Shown here: in pieces, positions 8,928 to 17,549 of the stretch | How the letters are laid out: every line of letters starts with the position of its first letter | Numbering within the stretch: position 1 is the first letter of the stretch | NCBI GenBank assembly: GCA_017551675.1 | Contig: JAFZLC010000013.1 | Coordinates: 62,001-126,000, forward strand | Length of the DNA stretch: 64,000 nt | Direction of reading: 5' to 3' | Source: Paludibacteraceae bacterium | GTDB lineage: Bacteria > Bacteroidota > Bacteroidia > Bacteroidales > Paludibacteraceae | The notes under the pieces: generated by a model | What the model saw: the letters and a program-made list of their open reading frames with translations, nothing else | Databases searched by the model: none | What the model was told of the DNA's origin: nothing | Made by a program: the position numbers and the translations under genes

Positions 8928-9881
8928 CTATTTCTTTTCGAGCATAGCCTCCATTAGTTCGTCGAGATTTGGACTAAGAATGATTTCCGTACGTCTATTT
9001 TTGCTACGAGATTCGGAAGTTAGGTTGTCATTGATAGGGCAAAACTCAGCGCGACCAGTGGCAGATATTCTGGCAGGGTCCACATTCGGATTTTGTAGTA
9101 GGATACGAACGATTGCAGTGGCACGTTTGGTACTTAGATCCCAGTTGTCAAGGATGTATCCGTTTCCTCTGTAAGCGAGGCTATCCGTGTGGCCTTCCAC
9201 TACGACGTTGATGTCTTTGTTTTCAGCTAAGAAGTTGGAAAGAGTACTAAGAGCGTTTCCTCCCTTTTCATCCACTTCCCATTTACCTGATTTGAACATT
9301 AGTTTCTCATCAAGACTCACATAAACCTTACCGTTTTTGTTTACCACTTCAATACCTTTTCCTTTGAAGTTGGCAAAAGCAGCAGCAATTTTGTTCCTTA
9401 GGTCTTTCAAGACGCTGTCTTGCTTACTGATGATATTGCTCAGTTCGTTTACCTTTTTCTCTTTCTCAGCCAATTGTTTTTCAGATGCTTTCAAATCATC
9501 CTCTCTTTTTTGAAGCTTTTCTTGTGTTTTTTGCAAGTCGGCCAATAGAGCCTTTACTTCAGCAGAGTTTGTTGCGGAAGTGATTCTGTCGGACAACTGT
9601 TTGTTAGCCGCTTTCAAATCGCGCACTTCCATTTCAGCTTGGTGAAGTGTTTTTGATTGAGAAATAGAATCAGCCATCAACTTGTGAATGGTTTTTTGAG
9701 CAGCCGCTGAGTCGTATTGAAGTTGAGTAATATGTTTCTTCATATCATTGATGTCAACACGTTGAGCTTCGCGTGTGGTTTGGCAATCTTGAAGCTTTGA
9801 ATTAGCTGTGGTTAACTCTTTTTTACTAACACAGGATGTGGCAAGTGCGCCTATTAAAAGAATGGTTGTGAGTTTTTTCAT
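8928..9881 (-). CDS. OmpA family lipoprotein with coiled-coil stalk
   Basis: A 317-residue lipoprotein. The signal peptide ends in the lipobox ATSC, with the lipidated cysteine at residue 17. Residues 25-165 are a long heptad-rich coiled coil (repeated K/E/L/Q). The C-terminal half is an OmpA domain: MFKSGKWEVDE, VVVEGHTDSLAYRG, LSTKRATAIVRIL and SKNRRTEIIL near 283-292. It would be anchored in the outer membrane and reach the peptidoglycan across the periplasm. Related Bacteroidales proteins are annotated as OmpA/MotB-like. It is first in a two-gene unit with the GSCFA gene. Confidence 0.88.
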   Translation of the reverse strand: MKKLTTILLIGALATSCVSKKELTTANSKLQDCQTTREAQRVDINDMKKHITQLQYDSAAAQKTIHKLMADSISQSKTLHQAEMEVRDLKAANKQLSDRITSATNSAEVKALLADLQKTQEKLQKREDDLKASEKQLAEKEKKVNELSNIISKQDSVLKDLRNKIAAAFANFKGKGIEVVNKNGKVYVSLDEKLMFKSGKWEVDEKGGNALSTLSNFLAENKDINVVVEGHTDSLAYRGNGYILDNWDLSTKRATAIVRILLQNPNVDPARISATGRAEFCPINDNLTSESRSKNRRTEIILSPNLDELMEAMLEKK

Positions 9882-9922
9882 TGAAAATACAATTTATTTC
9901 GAGAAAATTGAAATTATCTTTA

Positions 9923-9967
9923 GGTGGCTTCTGTAAACTCATTTTGTGGAATTTTATAGAGCTCACC
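9923..9967. repeat. Inverted-repeat element, GGTGRGTTCTATAAA family (copy B)
   Basis: Arm 9923-9937 (GGTGGCTTCTGTAAA) and arm 9953-9967 (TTTATAGAGCTCACC) are inverted copies, 11 of 15 positions matching, around 15 bases. The element begins about 10 bases past the minus-strand -7 box at 9978-9985, that is at or near the start of the OmpA-lipoprotein transcript. Confidence 0.65.
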
Positions 9968-9977
9968 TTTGCTTATG

Positions 9978-9985
9978 CAAACTTA
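9978..9985 (-). promoter_or_regulatory. -7 box for the OmpA lipoprotein-GSCFA unit
   Basis: Minus strand TAAGTTTG matches TAnnTTTG, about 97 bases before the start codon. The -33 region is not a perfect match. Confidence 0.5.
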
Positions 9986-10068
9986 CATAAATTCTACGAG
10001 ATGAAAGATGAATGAAGAATATTTTTGTCAAAAAATGTTACATTTCACATAGCTAACTTTTTTTTTTG

Positions 10069-10076
10069 TATCTTCG
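10069..10076 (+). promoter_or_regulatory. Possible -7 box of dxs
   Basis: TATCTTCG is one base from TAnnTTTG, after a T-rich stretch. It would give a leader of about 145 bases that contains the hairpin at 10124-10167. Confidence 0.4.
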
Positions 10077-10123
10077 TGCGAATTTATGAAAAACTCCGTT
10101 TTTTATAAAACGAAGAAATTGAC

Positions 10124-10167
10124 GGTGAGTTCTATAAAATCCTACGAAAAGATTTTATAGTGCTCAT
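10124..10167. repeat. Inverted-repeat element, GGTGRGTTCTATAAA family (copy C)
   Basis: GGTGAGTTCTATAAAATC is followed after 9 bases by GATTTTATAGTGCTCAT, an inverted copy with two mismatches. It can fold as a hairpin of about 16 pairs in the dxs leader RNA. Together with copy B it fills much of the 343-base gap between the divergent OmpA-lipoprotein and dxs genes; a smaller CGTTTT/AAAACG hairpin sits at 10097-10112. Confidence 0.7.
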
Positions 10168-10224
10168 ATTGAAAATGTTAATAAGAGGATAATCCTCAAA
10201 ATTAAGGAATAAATAGAGAAGACG

Positions 10225-12135
10225 ATGTCGGATACTGTTGGAGCATTATTGCAGAAGGTTGAATATCCATCAGACTTAAAGAAGCTGAAGGAGGAGGAGT
10301 TGCCTCAATTTTGCCAAGAATTACGTCAGTTTATTATTGATGAATTGTCGCATAATCCAGGACATTTAGGTGCTAGTTTGGGAGTTGTGGAATTGACCGT
10401 GGCTCTTCACTATGTGTATGATATGCCTAGTGACAATATCGTATGGGATGTGGGACATCAGGCTTATGGACATAAGATTATAACGGGACGAAGAACTTTG
10501 TTTCACACCAACCGTCAGTTAGGTGGTTTGTGCGGTTTCCCGAATCCTGCGGAGAGTGAATATGACTCTTTCATTGCAGGTCATGCATCTAATTCCATTT
10601 CAGCGGCATTGGGACTTGATATAGCATCAGCTAAATTAAAAGAAAATAAACATACAGTGGCGGTGATTGGTGACGCGGCTATCAGTGGCGGATTGGCTTT
10701 TGAAGGATTGAATAACACCTCCTTCTACAAAAATAATCTGCTGATTGTCTTGAATGATAATCACATGGCTATTGACACGCCCGTTGGTGGTTTGAGCGAC
10801 TATCTTGTTCGCTTGACTACCTCCAAGACCTACAATAAATGGCGTTACCGCTTTTCTCAATTGATGCAGAAATGGGGATTGATCAATGAGAAGAAAAAAG
10901 GACTGATGATTCGTCGTAACAACTCCTTAAAGGCTGCTATTACGAATCAACATAATATTTTCGAAGGATTAAACATCCGTTATTTCGGACCTGTTGATGG
11001 ACATGATGTTCAGCAATTGGTGAAGATCCTTCGTGAGATAAAAGAGTATGAGGGACCTAAGGTTCTTCATATAAAAACAACAAAAGGAAAAGGATTTAAA
11101 CCAGCAGAAGAGTCTGCTGCCGAGTGGCACGCTCCTGGTAAATTCAATAAGGAGACGGGCGAACGTATTATTCCGCCAATCACAAAGGATACACCACCTT
11201 TGTTTCAGGATGTGTTTGGCCATACATTGTTGGAGTTGGCTCGTGAAAACGAGAAAATTATCGGAATCACACCGGCTATGCCTTCTGGTTGCTCCATGTC
11301 ATTCATGATGCATGAGATGCCAGACCGCGTCTATGACGTAGGTATATCGGAGGGCCATGCAGTGACCTTCTCCGCAGGATTGGCCAAGGAGGGAATGATG
11401 CCATTCTGTAATATCTACTCATCCTTTATGCAACGTGCCTTTGATAATGTGATCCATGATGTCGCTTTGCAGAATCTGGATATGGTCTTATGCTTGGACC
11501 GTGCTGGTTTGGTGGGTGCGGATGGCGCTACTCACCATGGTGCATTTGATTTGGCTGCATTCCGTTGCGTTCCGAATCTGACAATTGCGTCACCTATGAA
11601 TGTCATAGAACTGAGAAACTTGATGTATACGGCTTCTCAGCCAGGACACGGACCTTTTATGATTCGTTATCCTAGAGGAAAGGGCGTCTTACTTGATTGG
11701 CATCTGCCATTCCAAACTATGGAGGTGGGTAAAGGATACTGCGTAACGGAAGGAGATGATGTTGCTGTATTGTCTCTCGGTCCGTTGGGTTATACTGTAC
11801 AAAAGGCCATTTCAAAGGCTAAAGAATTGGGATTGTCGGTTGCTCACTACAACATGCTCTTCTTAAAACCGTTGGATGAGACGTTGCTGCATGATGTGGC
11901 TAAGAAGTTCAAGAAGATTGTGACAGTGGAAGATGGTGTTATAAAAGGAGGTTTCGGTTCCGCCGTGTTGGAATTCCTTGCAGACAATGGCTATACGGGT
12001 CACGTAGTGTCTCGTGTCGGTTTGCCAGATCAATTTGCAACACATGGTACGCCAGATGAATTGTATCATCTTTACGGAATGGATGCGGATGGTGTCTTGA
12101 AGGTTATACAAGAGATAAACAGCAAGATGCCATGA
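10225..12135 (+). CDS. dxs: 1-deoxy-D-xylulose-5-phosphate synthase
   Basis: A 636-residue thiamine-diphosphate enzyme. It joins pyruvate and glyceraldehyde-3-phosphate in the first step of the MEP isoprenoid pathway. Seen: [20 protein letters not shown] near residue 46, the ThDP-binding [16 protein letters not shown] near 149, GPVDGHDV near 253, [10 protein letters not shown] near 370 (catalytic Glu) and [15 protein letters not shown] near 426. Length is normal for the family. The leader is long and holds a hairpin of the dispersed repeat family. A gene for an unknown membrane-anchored protein follows 55 bases later. Confidence 0.95.
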   Translation: MSDTVGALLQKVEYPSDLKKLKEEELPQFCQELRQFIIDELSHNPGHLGASLGVVELTVALHYVYDMPSDNIVWDVGHQAYGHKIITGRRTLFHTNRQLGGLCGFPNPAESEYDSFIAGHASNSISAALGLDIASAKLKENKHTVAVIGDAAISGGLAFEGLNNTSFYKNNLLIVLNDNHMAIDTPVGGLSDYLVRLTTSKTYNKWRYRFSQLMQKWGLINEKKKGLMIRRNNSLKAAITNQHNIFEGLNIRYFGPVDGHDVQQLVKILREIKEYEGPKVLHIKTTKGKGFKPAEESAAEWHAPGKFNKETGERIIPPITKDTPPLFQDVFGHTLLELARENEKIIGITPAMPSGCSMSFMMHEMPDRVYDVGISEGHAVTFSAGLAKEGMMPFCNIYSSFMQRAFDNVIHDVALQNLDMVLCLDRAGLVGADGATHHGAFDLAAFRCVPNLTIASPMNVIELRNLMYTASQPGHGPFMIRYPRGKGVLLDWHLPFQTMEVGKGYCVTEGDDVAVLSLGPLGYTVQKAISKAKELGLSVAHYNMLFLKPLDETLLHDVAKKFKKIVTVEDGVIKGGFGSAVLEFLADNGYTGHVVSRVGLPDQFATHGTPDELYHLYGMDADGVLKVIQEINSKMP

Positions 12136-12190
12136 ATCTGATTTTTAGGACTCACTAAAAGAAATAACAAAAATTTAATTTTACACGACT

Positions 12191-12967
12191 ATGAGTGGAA
12201 CAAAAATTATTGCGATTGTAGCTGGTGCCTTATTGGCTATTTTCTTGTTATTGAATTTTGTTTTTACTGAGACTCTCGAATATTATGAAGCAGTGTGGGA
12301 TAATACAGTACCTGCGTACGTCTCATTCCGAGATAGGTATCCGGAAGGGAAATATATCAATGAGACGAATAAGAGAAAATCTTTGCTGGAAGATGATTAT
12401 TTTGCACAAAAACGTAAGAAGGATGATCTTCGTGCGTATGAAGAGTTCTTGCATGCCTTCCCTGCAGATAAATATACTGCAGAGGCGACAAGATTGAGAG
12501 ACTCTTTGTTGCAAATACAAAGTGATATCGAAAAATATGGAAACAACTCCTTGTCAAATGGAGAATTTCCATATCAAGCCTTTTTTGGTGAAAATGCAAA
12601 ATCAAACAAGAAATTCAATACAGACGTTGTTGTAGTTGCACCTGTGGCATTTGATATGATTGCTGTGATCAAAGAGAATGATGAAAATGGAAAGGTGGTG
12701 GCTCATGCATATGTGGCAGCAGACAGTACGTATACGTTCAATATCGATAATGGAAAATATCAGATGTTCTTCTACATAGGTAATGGATGGAACCCTAATA
12801 AGCAGATGGAAGATGGCGTGTTAGGAGGATTCGTGCGGAATGAAACCTATTCGAAAGATGATCCTGTGTCGTTGGCTAATGAGGTGATTACATATCGCTT
12901 GAGTATGAGACAACGTAAGAATTCATATAAGTCAAGTTCGAGGTTTGAAGTCTTCCATAGAAAATAA
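12191..12967 (+). CDS. Membrane-anchored protein of unknown function
   Basis: Not recognised. The 258-residue protein has one N-terminal membrane segment (about residues 5-25, IIAIVAGALLAIFLLLNFVF). A charged helical part (30-120) follows, in which two short units, VSFRDRYPEGKYI and YEEFLHAFPADKYT, look like TPR-type repeats. The C-terminal part (about 140-258) is beta-rich with a basic, serine-rich end. The layout suggests an inner-membrane protein with a periplasmic TPR/beta domain. It lies between dxs and aguA on the same strand with short gaps, but neither neighbour explains it. Confidence 0.6.
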   Translation: MSGTKIIAIVAGALLAIFLLLNFVFTETLEYYEAVWDNTVPAYVSFRDRYPEGKYINETNKRKSLLEDDYFAQKRKKDDLRAYEEFLHAFPADKYTAEATRLRDSLLQIQSDIEKYGNNSLSNGEFPYQAFFGENAKSNKKFNTDVVVVAPVAFDMIAVIKENDENGKVVAHAYVAADSTYTFNIDNGKYQMFFYIGNGWNPNKQMEDGVLGGFVRNETYSKDDPVSLANEVITYRLSMRQRKNSYKSSSRFEVFHRK

Positions 12968-12971
12968 ACTT

Positions 12972-12986
12972 TTTATAATACCCACC
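12972..12986 (-). repeat. Half copy of the GGTGGGTTCTATAAA motif before aguA
   Basis: Minus strand GGTGGGTATTATAAA matches 13 of 15 bases of the dispersed motif. It sits in the 33-base gap just before the aguA start. Confidence 0.4.
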
Positions 12987-13000
12987 TAAAGTTTGATGAA

Positions 13001-14017
13001 ATGGCTATACAATTACCACCCGAATGGATTCCTCAGTGTTGTGTCATGCTGACATGGCCTCATGAGAATACGGATTGGAATTATATATTAGAGGATGTCA
13101 CTCGTTGCTATATCAACATAGCACATGAGATTGCAAAACGTGAACGATTACTGATTGTTTGTCAGGATGAGGAAAAGGTTCGTTCTCTATTGTCTGATAT
13201 AGAAGACCGAATCTTGTTCTGTCAAATGAATACGAATGATACTTGGGCGCGAGACCACGGACCAATAACCGTCTATGTGGATGGTCAGCCTTGTTTGTAC
13301 GATTTCCAATTCAATGGATGGGGACTCAAATTTGCTGCTAATTTGGATAACCAGATTACGCGTAATTTGTATGCCTCAGACCTTTTCCCTGCACATACGG
13401 GTTATTTTAACTTCCTGCACTATGTGTTGGAAGGGGGCAGTATCGAGTCGGATGGGTGTGGAACACTTTTGACGACAAAGGAGTGCCTATTGTCGAAAAA
13501 CAGAAACGAACATCTACAGCAAAATGAGATAGAGGATTTCCTAAAAGATATATTTGGATTAAAACGTATCCTGTGGCTTAATCATGGTTGGTTGGCTGGA
13601 GATGATACAGACAGTCATATTGACACCTTGGCACGTTTCTGTGGCAAGGATGCTATTGCGTATGTACACTGTACAGATAAAAATGATGAGCACTACGAGG
13701 AGTTAAAGGCGATGGAAGAGGAATTGAAATCATTCACTATGGAAGATGGAAATCCCTATTTCTTAGTGCCACTTCCTATGCCAGATGCTCAATATGAGGA
13801 TGATTTTCGTTTGCCTGCAACATATGCTAATTTCTTAATTATCAATGGTGCCGTTCTTGTGCCGACTTATCAGTGTAAGCAAGATATGGTGGCATTAGGA
13901 AGGTTACAGAAGGCCTTCCCGAATCACGAGGTGGTCGGGATCGATTGTTCTACATTGATACGTCAGCATGGCTCTTTGCATTGCGTGACAATGCAGTTGC
14001 CACTGGGCGTTTTATAG
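13001..14017 (+). CDS. aguA: Agmatine deiminase
   Basis: A 338-residue enzyme of the peptidyl-arginine-deiminase fold that hydrolyses agmatine to N-carbamoylputrescine and ammonia. Seen: NDTWARDHGPI near residue 78 (substrate-binding Asp), LEGGSIESDG near 145, GDDTDSHIDTLARF near 201 (catalytic His) and the C-terminal nucleophile cysteine in GSLHCVTMQ near 331. It has no signal peptide, so it is cytoplasmic. The next gene encodes the following step, 33 bases downstream, which confirms the assignment. Confidence 0.93.
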   Translation: MAIQLPPEWIPQCCVMLTWPHENTDWNYILEDVTRCYINIAHEIAKRERLLIVCQDEEKVRSLLSDIEDRILFCQMNTNDTWARDHGPITVYVDGQPCLYDFQFNGWGLKFAANLDNQITRNLYASDLFPAHTGYFNFLHYVLEGGSIESDGCGTLLTTKECLLSKNRNEHLQQNEIEDFLKDIFGLKRILWLNHGWLAGDDTDSHIDTLARFCGKDAIAYVHCTDKNDEHYEELKAMEEELKSFTMEDGNPYFLVPLPMPDAQYEDDFRLPATYANFLIINGAVLVPTYQCKQDMVALGRLQKAFPNHEVVGIDCSTLIRQHGSLHCVTMQLPLGVL

Positions 14018-14050
14018 TTAGTTAGGTTCTACACATAAAATTTACGTTCT

Positions 14051-14926
14051 ATGAAGGTAGGTTTGATTCAACAACATAACACGTCTGATGTTAAAGATAA
14101 CATTCAGCGTTTGATTCAAAAAGTGAGAGAGTGTGCTGCACAAGGTGCAGAACTGGTTGTAATGCAGGAGTTGCACAATGCCCTCTATTTCTGTCAGGAA
14201 GAGGATGTCAATCAGTTTGATTTGGCAGAGACGATACCAGGTCCGTCGACCGACACATTCTCAGCTTTGGCTAAAGAACTGAAGGTGGTGATTGTCCTTT
14301 CCTTGTTTGAGAAGAGGGCAGTCGGACTCTATCATAATACAGCAGTGGTGATTGAGAAAGATGGAACCATTGCAGGCAAATACCGTAAGATGCACATACC
14401 AGATGATCCAGCCTATTACGAGAAGTTCTATTTCACACCAGGTGATTTAGGTTTCAATCCGATAAAGACATCAGTAGGTACATTAGGTGTGTTGGTTTGT
14501 TGGGATCAATGGTATCCAGAAGCAGCCCGTCTGATGGCGTTGGCAGGTGCCGATCTTCTTATCTATCCAACAGCTATAGGATGGGAGAGTACCGATCCGC
14601 AAGATGAGAAAGACAGACAATTAGATGCGTGGATTATCTCTCAAAGAGGTCATGCGGTTGCAAATGGTTTGCCAGTTGTCTCTGTCAATCGAGTAGGATA
14701 TGAGTCAGACCCATCGGGTGTTACCAATGGCATCACCTTCTGGGGTGATAGTTTTGTGGCAGGTCCGCAAGGAGAGTTTCTCGCTCGTTTATCCAATACA
14801 GAAGAACAGATTGCCGTTGTGGAGGTCTCTTTGAAACGTTCCGAGGATGTGCGTCGTATATGGCCGTTCCTTCGAGATCGTCGCATTGATTCTTATACGG
14901 AGATCTTGAGACGCTATCGGGACTAA
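14051..14926 (+). CDS. aguB: N-carbamoylputrescine amidase
   Basis: A 291-residue nitrilase-superfamily enzyme that releases putrescine, CO2 and ammonia from N-carbamoylputrescine. The catalytic triad is E40 (VVMQELHN), K113 (YRKMHIPDD) and C150 (LVCWDQWYPE); the DPAYYEKFYFTPGD stretch is typical of this amidase group. With aguA it forms the arginine-decarboxylase route to putrescine, used for polyamine supply or nitrogen gain. The arginine decarboxylase itself is not in the window. Confidence 0.94.
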   Translation: MKVGLIQQHNTSDVKDNIQRLIQKVRECAAQGAELVVMQELHNALYFCQEEDVNQFDLAETIPGPSTDTFSALAKELKVVIVLSLFEKRAVGLYHNTAVVIEKDGTIAGKYRKMHIPDDPAYYEKFYFTPGDLGFNPIKTSVGTLGVLVCWDQWYPEAARLMALAGADLLIYPTAIGWESTDPQDEKDRQLDAWIISQRGHAVANGLPVVSVNRVGYESDPSGVTNGITFWGDSFVAGPQGEFLARLSNTEEQIAVVEVSLKRSEDVRRIWPFLRDRRIDSYTEILRRYRD

Positions 14927-15034
14927 TTAACAAAAGGAGGATAGTTATTAACAAAAAAAGGTTGAAAACTATTTCATGGATAGCAAAATCAGGACTTTAA
15001 GCAAAATAAAAACGAAAGAGACCACTTGACATTC

Positions 15035-15065
15035 TTTTCTATAGTCAAAAAATATTTTATCTTTG
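15035..15065 (+). promoter_or_regulatory. Promoter of the parA-parB operon
   Basis: TTTT at 15035-15038, then 19 bases, then TATCTTTG at 15058-15065, closely matching TTTG-N19-TAnnTTTG. The leader would be about 20 bases before the parA start at 15093. Confidence 0.65.
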
Positions 15066-15092
15066 CGCTAACAATTAAAAAGATACTTTTGT

Positions 15093-15875
15093 ATGGGAAA
15101 GATAATATCATTAGCAAATCAGAAGGGTGGCGTGGGCAAAACAACCACGACAGTCAATCTAGCGGCATCCTTAGCTGTCTTAGAGAAAAAGGTGTTGATT
15201 GTGGATGCAGATCCGCAGGCGAATGCCTCCTCTACGTTTGGGTATGATGTTCGTAGATTGGCACATCCAGATAAGACTGTTTATGAGTGTTTGTTAGGGT
15301 CGATAGATCCGCACGATGCAGTTTTAGATACCGAATTGGATAATTTGAAGATTATCCCTTCTCATATAAATCTTGTTGGAGCTGAGGTTGAATTGGTATC
15401 GATGGAGAATCGTGAAATGTATATGAGAAATACGTTGGGCAAGTTGAAAGACGAATACGACTATATTTTCATAGATTGTTCTCCATCATTAGGATTGATT
15501 ACATTGAATGCTCTAACGGCAACGGATTCAGTGATTATACCTGTACAATGTGAGTTTTTTGCGTTGGAAGGAATTTCTAAGTTGCTGAATACGATTAAGT
15601 TGGTTAAGAGTAAGTTGAATCCAGACTTGGAAATCGAAGGATTTGTGCTGACAATGTATGATCCACGTACCAGACTTAACAACCAAGTGGTTGAGGATGT
15701 ACGTTCTCATTTCGATGATATGGTGTTTAAGACCATCATTCAACGTAACATTAAGTTGAGTGAGGCTCCTAGTTTCCACAAACCAGTTATCACGTATGAT
15801 GCAGAGTCGAAAGGCGCACAGTGTTATATGCAGTTGGCTCAGGAGTTGTTGGAACGTAATAAGGTAAATAATTAA
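15093..15875 (+). CDS. parA: Chromosome-partitioning ATPase ParA/Soj
   Basis: A 260-residue deviant Walker ATPase. The motif [14 protein letters not shown] at residues 11-24 carries the signature first lysine. Walker A' [10 protein letters not shown] is near 39 and Walker [17 protein letters not shown] near 127. The short N-terminus without a DNA-binding extension marks the chromosomal Soj type rather than plasmid ParA. It binds DNA nonspecifically and moves ParB-parS complexes during origin segregation. It is followed by parB after 11 bases. Confidence 0.95.
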   Translation: MGKIISLANQKGGVGKTTTTVNLAASLAVLEKKVLIVDADPQANASSTFGYDVRRLAHPDKTVYECLLGSIDPHDAVLDTELDNLKIIPSHINLVGAEVELVSMENREMYMRNTLGKLKDEYDYIFIDCSPSLGLITLNALTATDSVIIPVQCEFFALEGISKLLNTIKLVKSKLNPDLEIEGFVLTMYDPRTRLNNQVVEDVRSHFDDMVFKTIIQRNIKLSEAPSFHKPVITYDAESKGAQCYMQLAQELLERNKVNN

Positions 15876-15886
15876 TCGTAGATGAT

Positions 15887-16804
15887 ATGGCAAAGAAATT
15901 AGGTGGTTTAAGTAGTGGTTTGGATGATATGGACATCGACACCTCTTCTCTGAGAAAAGGTGGCGGTGTGAATGCTCTTTTCGGAGATACCAATGTGAAG
16001 GTGGATGGAGCGTCTTCCATCAACGAAATAGACATTGCTGATATCGAAGCCAATCCAGACCAACCTCGTCGCGAGTTTGATGAAGAGGCATTAGAAGAAT
16101 TGGCAGATTCTATCAAGCAAATGGGTGTCATACAACCTATCACTTTGCGTAAATTAGCTGATCACAAATACCAAATTATTGCTGGTGAGCGTCGTTTCCG
16201 CGCTTCACAGAAGGCTGGACTGAAAAAGATTCCAGCTTATGTTCGTGAAGTGTCTGACGAACAAGTAATGGAGATGGCTCTGATTGAGAATATTCAGCGT
16301 GAAGACCTGAATGCCATCGAAATTGCACTCTCATACCAGAATTTGATGGATAAGTGTGACTATACGCAGGATCAACTGAGCGATCGTGTTGGTAAGAAAC
16401 GTGCGACAGTATCCAATTACGTTCGTTTGCTTCGTTTGCCTGCTGAGATTCAAATGGGCATCAAGGATAAAAAAATCGATATGGGTCACGCCAGAGCATT
16501 GCTCGGTGCAGAGAACTCTGTCGATCAATTGTCCATTTATAATGAAATATTAAAAAACGGACTCTCTGTCAGAAAAGTGGAGGAGATGATTCGAAACATT
16601 GGTAAAAAATCTACAAAAACCAGTAAGGAAAGTAAGAGTTTACCAGAAGAATATGATTCTCTAAAGTCTCGTCTCTCTTCTTTGTTCGAATCAAAGATCG
16701 ATTTATCATGCGATTCAAAAGGAAAAGGGAAAATCACCATTCCTTTCAAAAATGATGATGAGTTCGCTAAAATCATGGAAATTTTTGATTCCATACAAAA
16801 ATGA
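15887..16804 (+). CDS. parB: ParB/Spo0J partition protein
   Basis: A 305-residue parS-binding CTPase. A flexible N-terminus precedes the ParB/Srx domain with PDQPRREFDEEALEELADSI near 57-76 and the CTP-binding GERRFRASQKAGL near 105. ENIQREDLNAIE and the helix-turn-helix GKKRATVSNYVRLLRLP (about 170-186) follow, then a C-terminal dimerisation part. I did not find a convincing parS site in the window. Order parA-parB-DUF5683-LysM transglycosylase is the usual one in Bacteroidales. Confidence 0.95.
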   Translation: MAKKLGGLSSGLDDMDIDTSSLRKGGGVNALFGDTNVKVDGASSINEIDIADIEANPDQPRREFDEEALEELADSIKQMGVIQPITLRKLADHKYQIIAGERRFRASQKAGLKKIPAYVREVSDEQVMEMALIENIQREDLNAIEIALSYQNLMDKCDYTQDQLSDRVGKKRATVSNYVRLLRLPAEIQMGIKDKKIDMGHARALLGAENSVDQLSIYNEILKNGLSVRKVEEMIRNIGKKSTKTSKESKSLPEEYDSLKSRLSSLFESKIDLSCDSKGKGKITIPFKNDDEFAKIMEIFDSIQK

Positions 16805-16814
16805 TTGTTTTTTG

Positions 16815-17543
16815 TTGAAGAATATTCGCATATTATTTGTTTTTCTTTTTTCACTGCACTGTGGTTTCAGTTATGCGGTGGATGGTGTCTCACCTTCTGC
16901 TGCCGATTCCATTTTGACTGATACCGTTGAGGCTGTCATTCCTGAATTCTTTGTTGTTGAGGATAATGCGGGTGATTCCATAAAAAATGTGCAAGCAAAA
17001 ACGAAAAAAAAGATTGAAGATCAACATATAATGAAGGATTACTTCAAACCTGATCCTAAAAGAGCAACGTGGTATGCTATTGTGTGTCCGGGATTAGGAC
17101 AAATCTACAATCGTAGTTACTGGAAATTGCCGATACTTTATGGCGGAATGTTGACGTTTACATACTTGATTCGTTGGAATGGAGGTATGTATAACGATTA
17201 TCATAATGCTTATCATGATATTTTGGACTCCGACCCGACAACTCAGAGTTATTTGTCGTTAGTACCAGAGTATGATGGCTCGCAGACATGGTTGCAATCC
17301 ACTTTGAAATCGAAGACGGAACGCTACCGCCGTGCTCGTGATTTGAGTACGTTTGGTATGGTGGCTTTGTATCTTGTTAGCGTTGTCGATGCGTTCGTAG
17401 ATGCTCACCTTTACGATTTCACTGTGACGGATGATCTCACAATGAGACTGGAACCTGTCTTTAATACAAATGGCTTTGGCGGTTCGATGTATGATAATCA
17501 ATCAATGTACGTCGGACTTCAATGTAGTTTTAGTTTTAAATAA
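16815..17543 (+). CDS. DUF5683 membrane protein
   Basis: A protein of about 242 residues from the TTG at 16815. This start gives a proper signal peptide (KNIRILFVFLFSLHCGFSYA) just after parB. The ATG at 16752 is in frame but overlaps parB by 53 bases and places 21 odd residues before the signal sequence. The DUF5683 core is PDPKRATWYAIVCPGLGQIYNRSYWK, followed by two or three membrane segments (YGGMLTFTYLI; TFGMVALYLVSVVDAFVDAHL) and a beta-rich end. Function is unknown. Its conserved place between parB and a cell-wall lytic enzyme suggests an envelope role. Confidence 0.8.
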   Translation: MKNIRILFVFLFSLHCGFSYAVDGVSPSAADSILTDTVEAVIPEFFVVEDNAGDSIKNVQAKTKKKIEDQHIMKDYFKPDPKRATWYAIVCPGLGQIYNRSYWKLPILYGGMLTFTYLIRWNGGMYNDYHNAYHDILDSDPTTQSYLSLVPEYDGSQTWLQSTLKSKTERYRRARDLSTFGMVALYLVSVVDAFVDAHLYDFTVTDDLTMRLEPVFNTNGFGGSMYDNQSMYVGLQCSFSFK

Positions 17544-17549
17544 TATATA

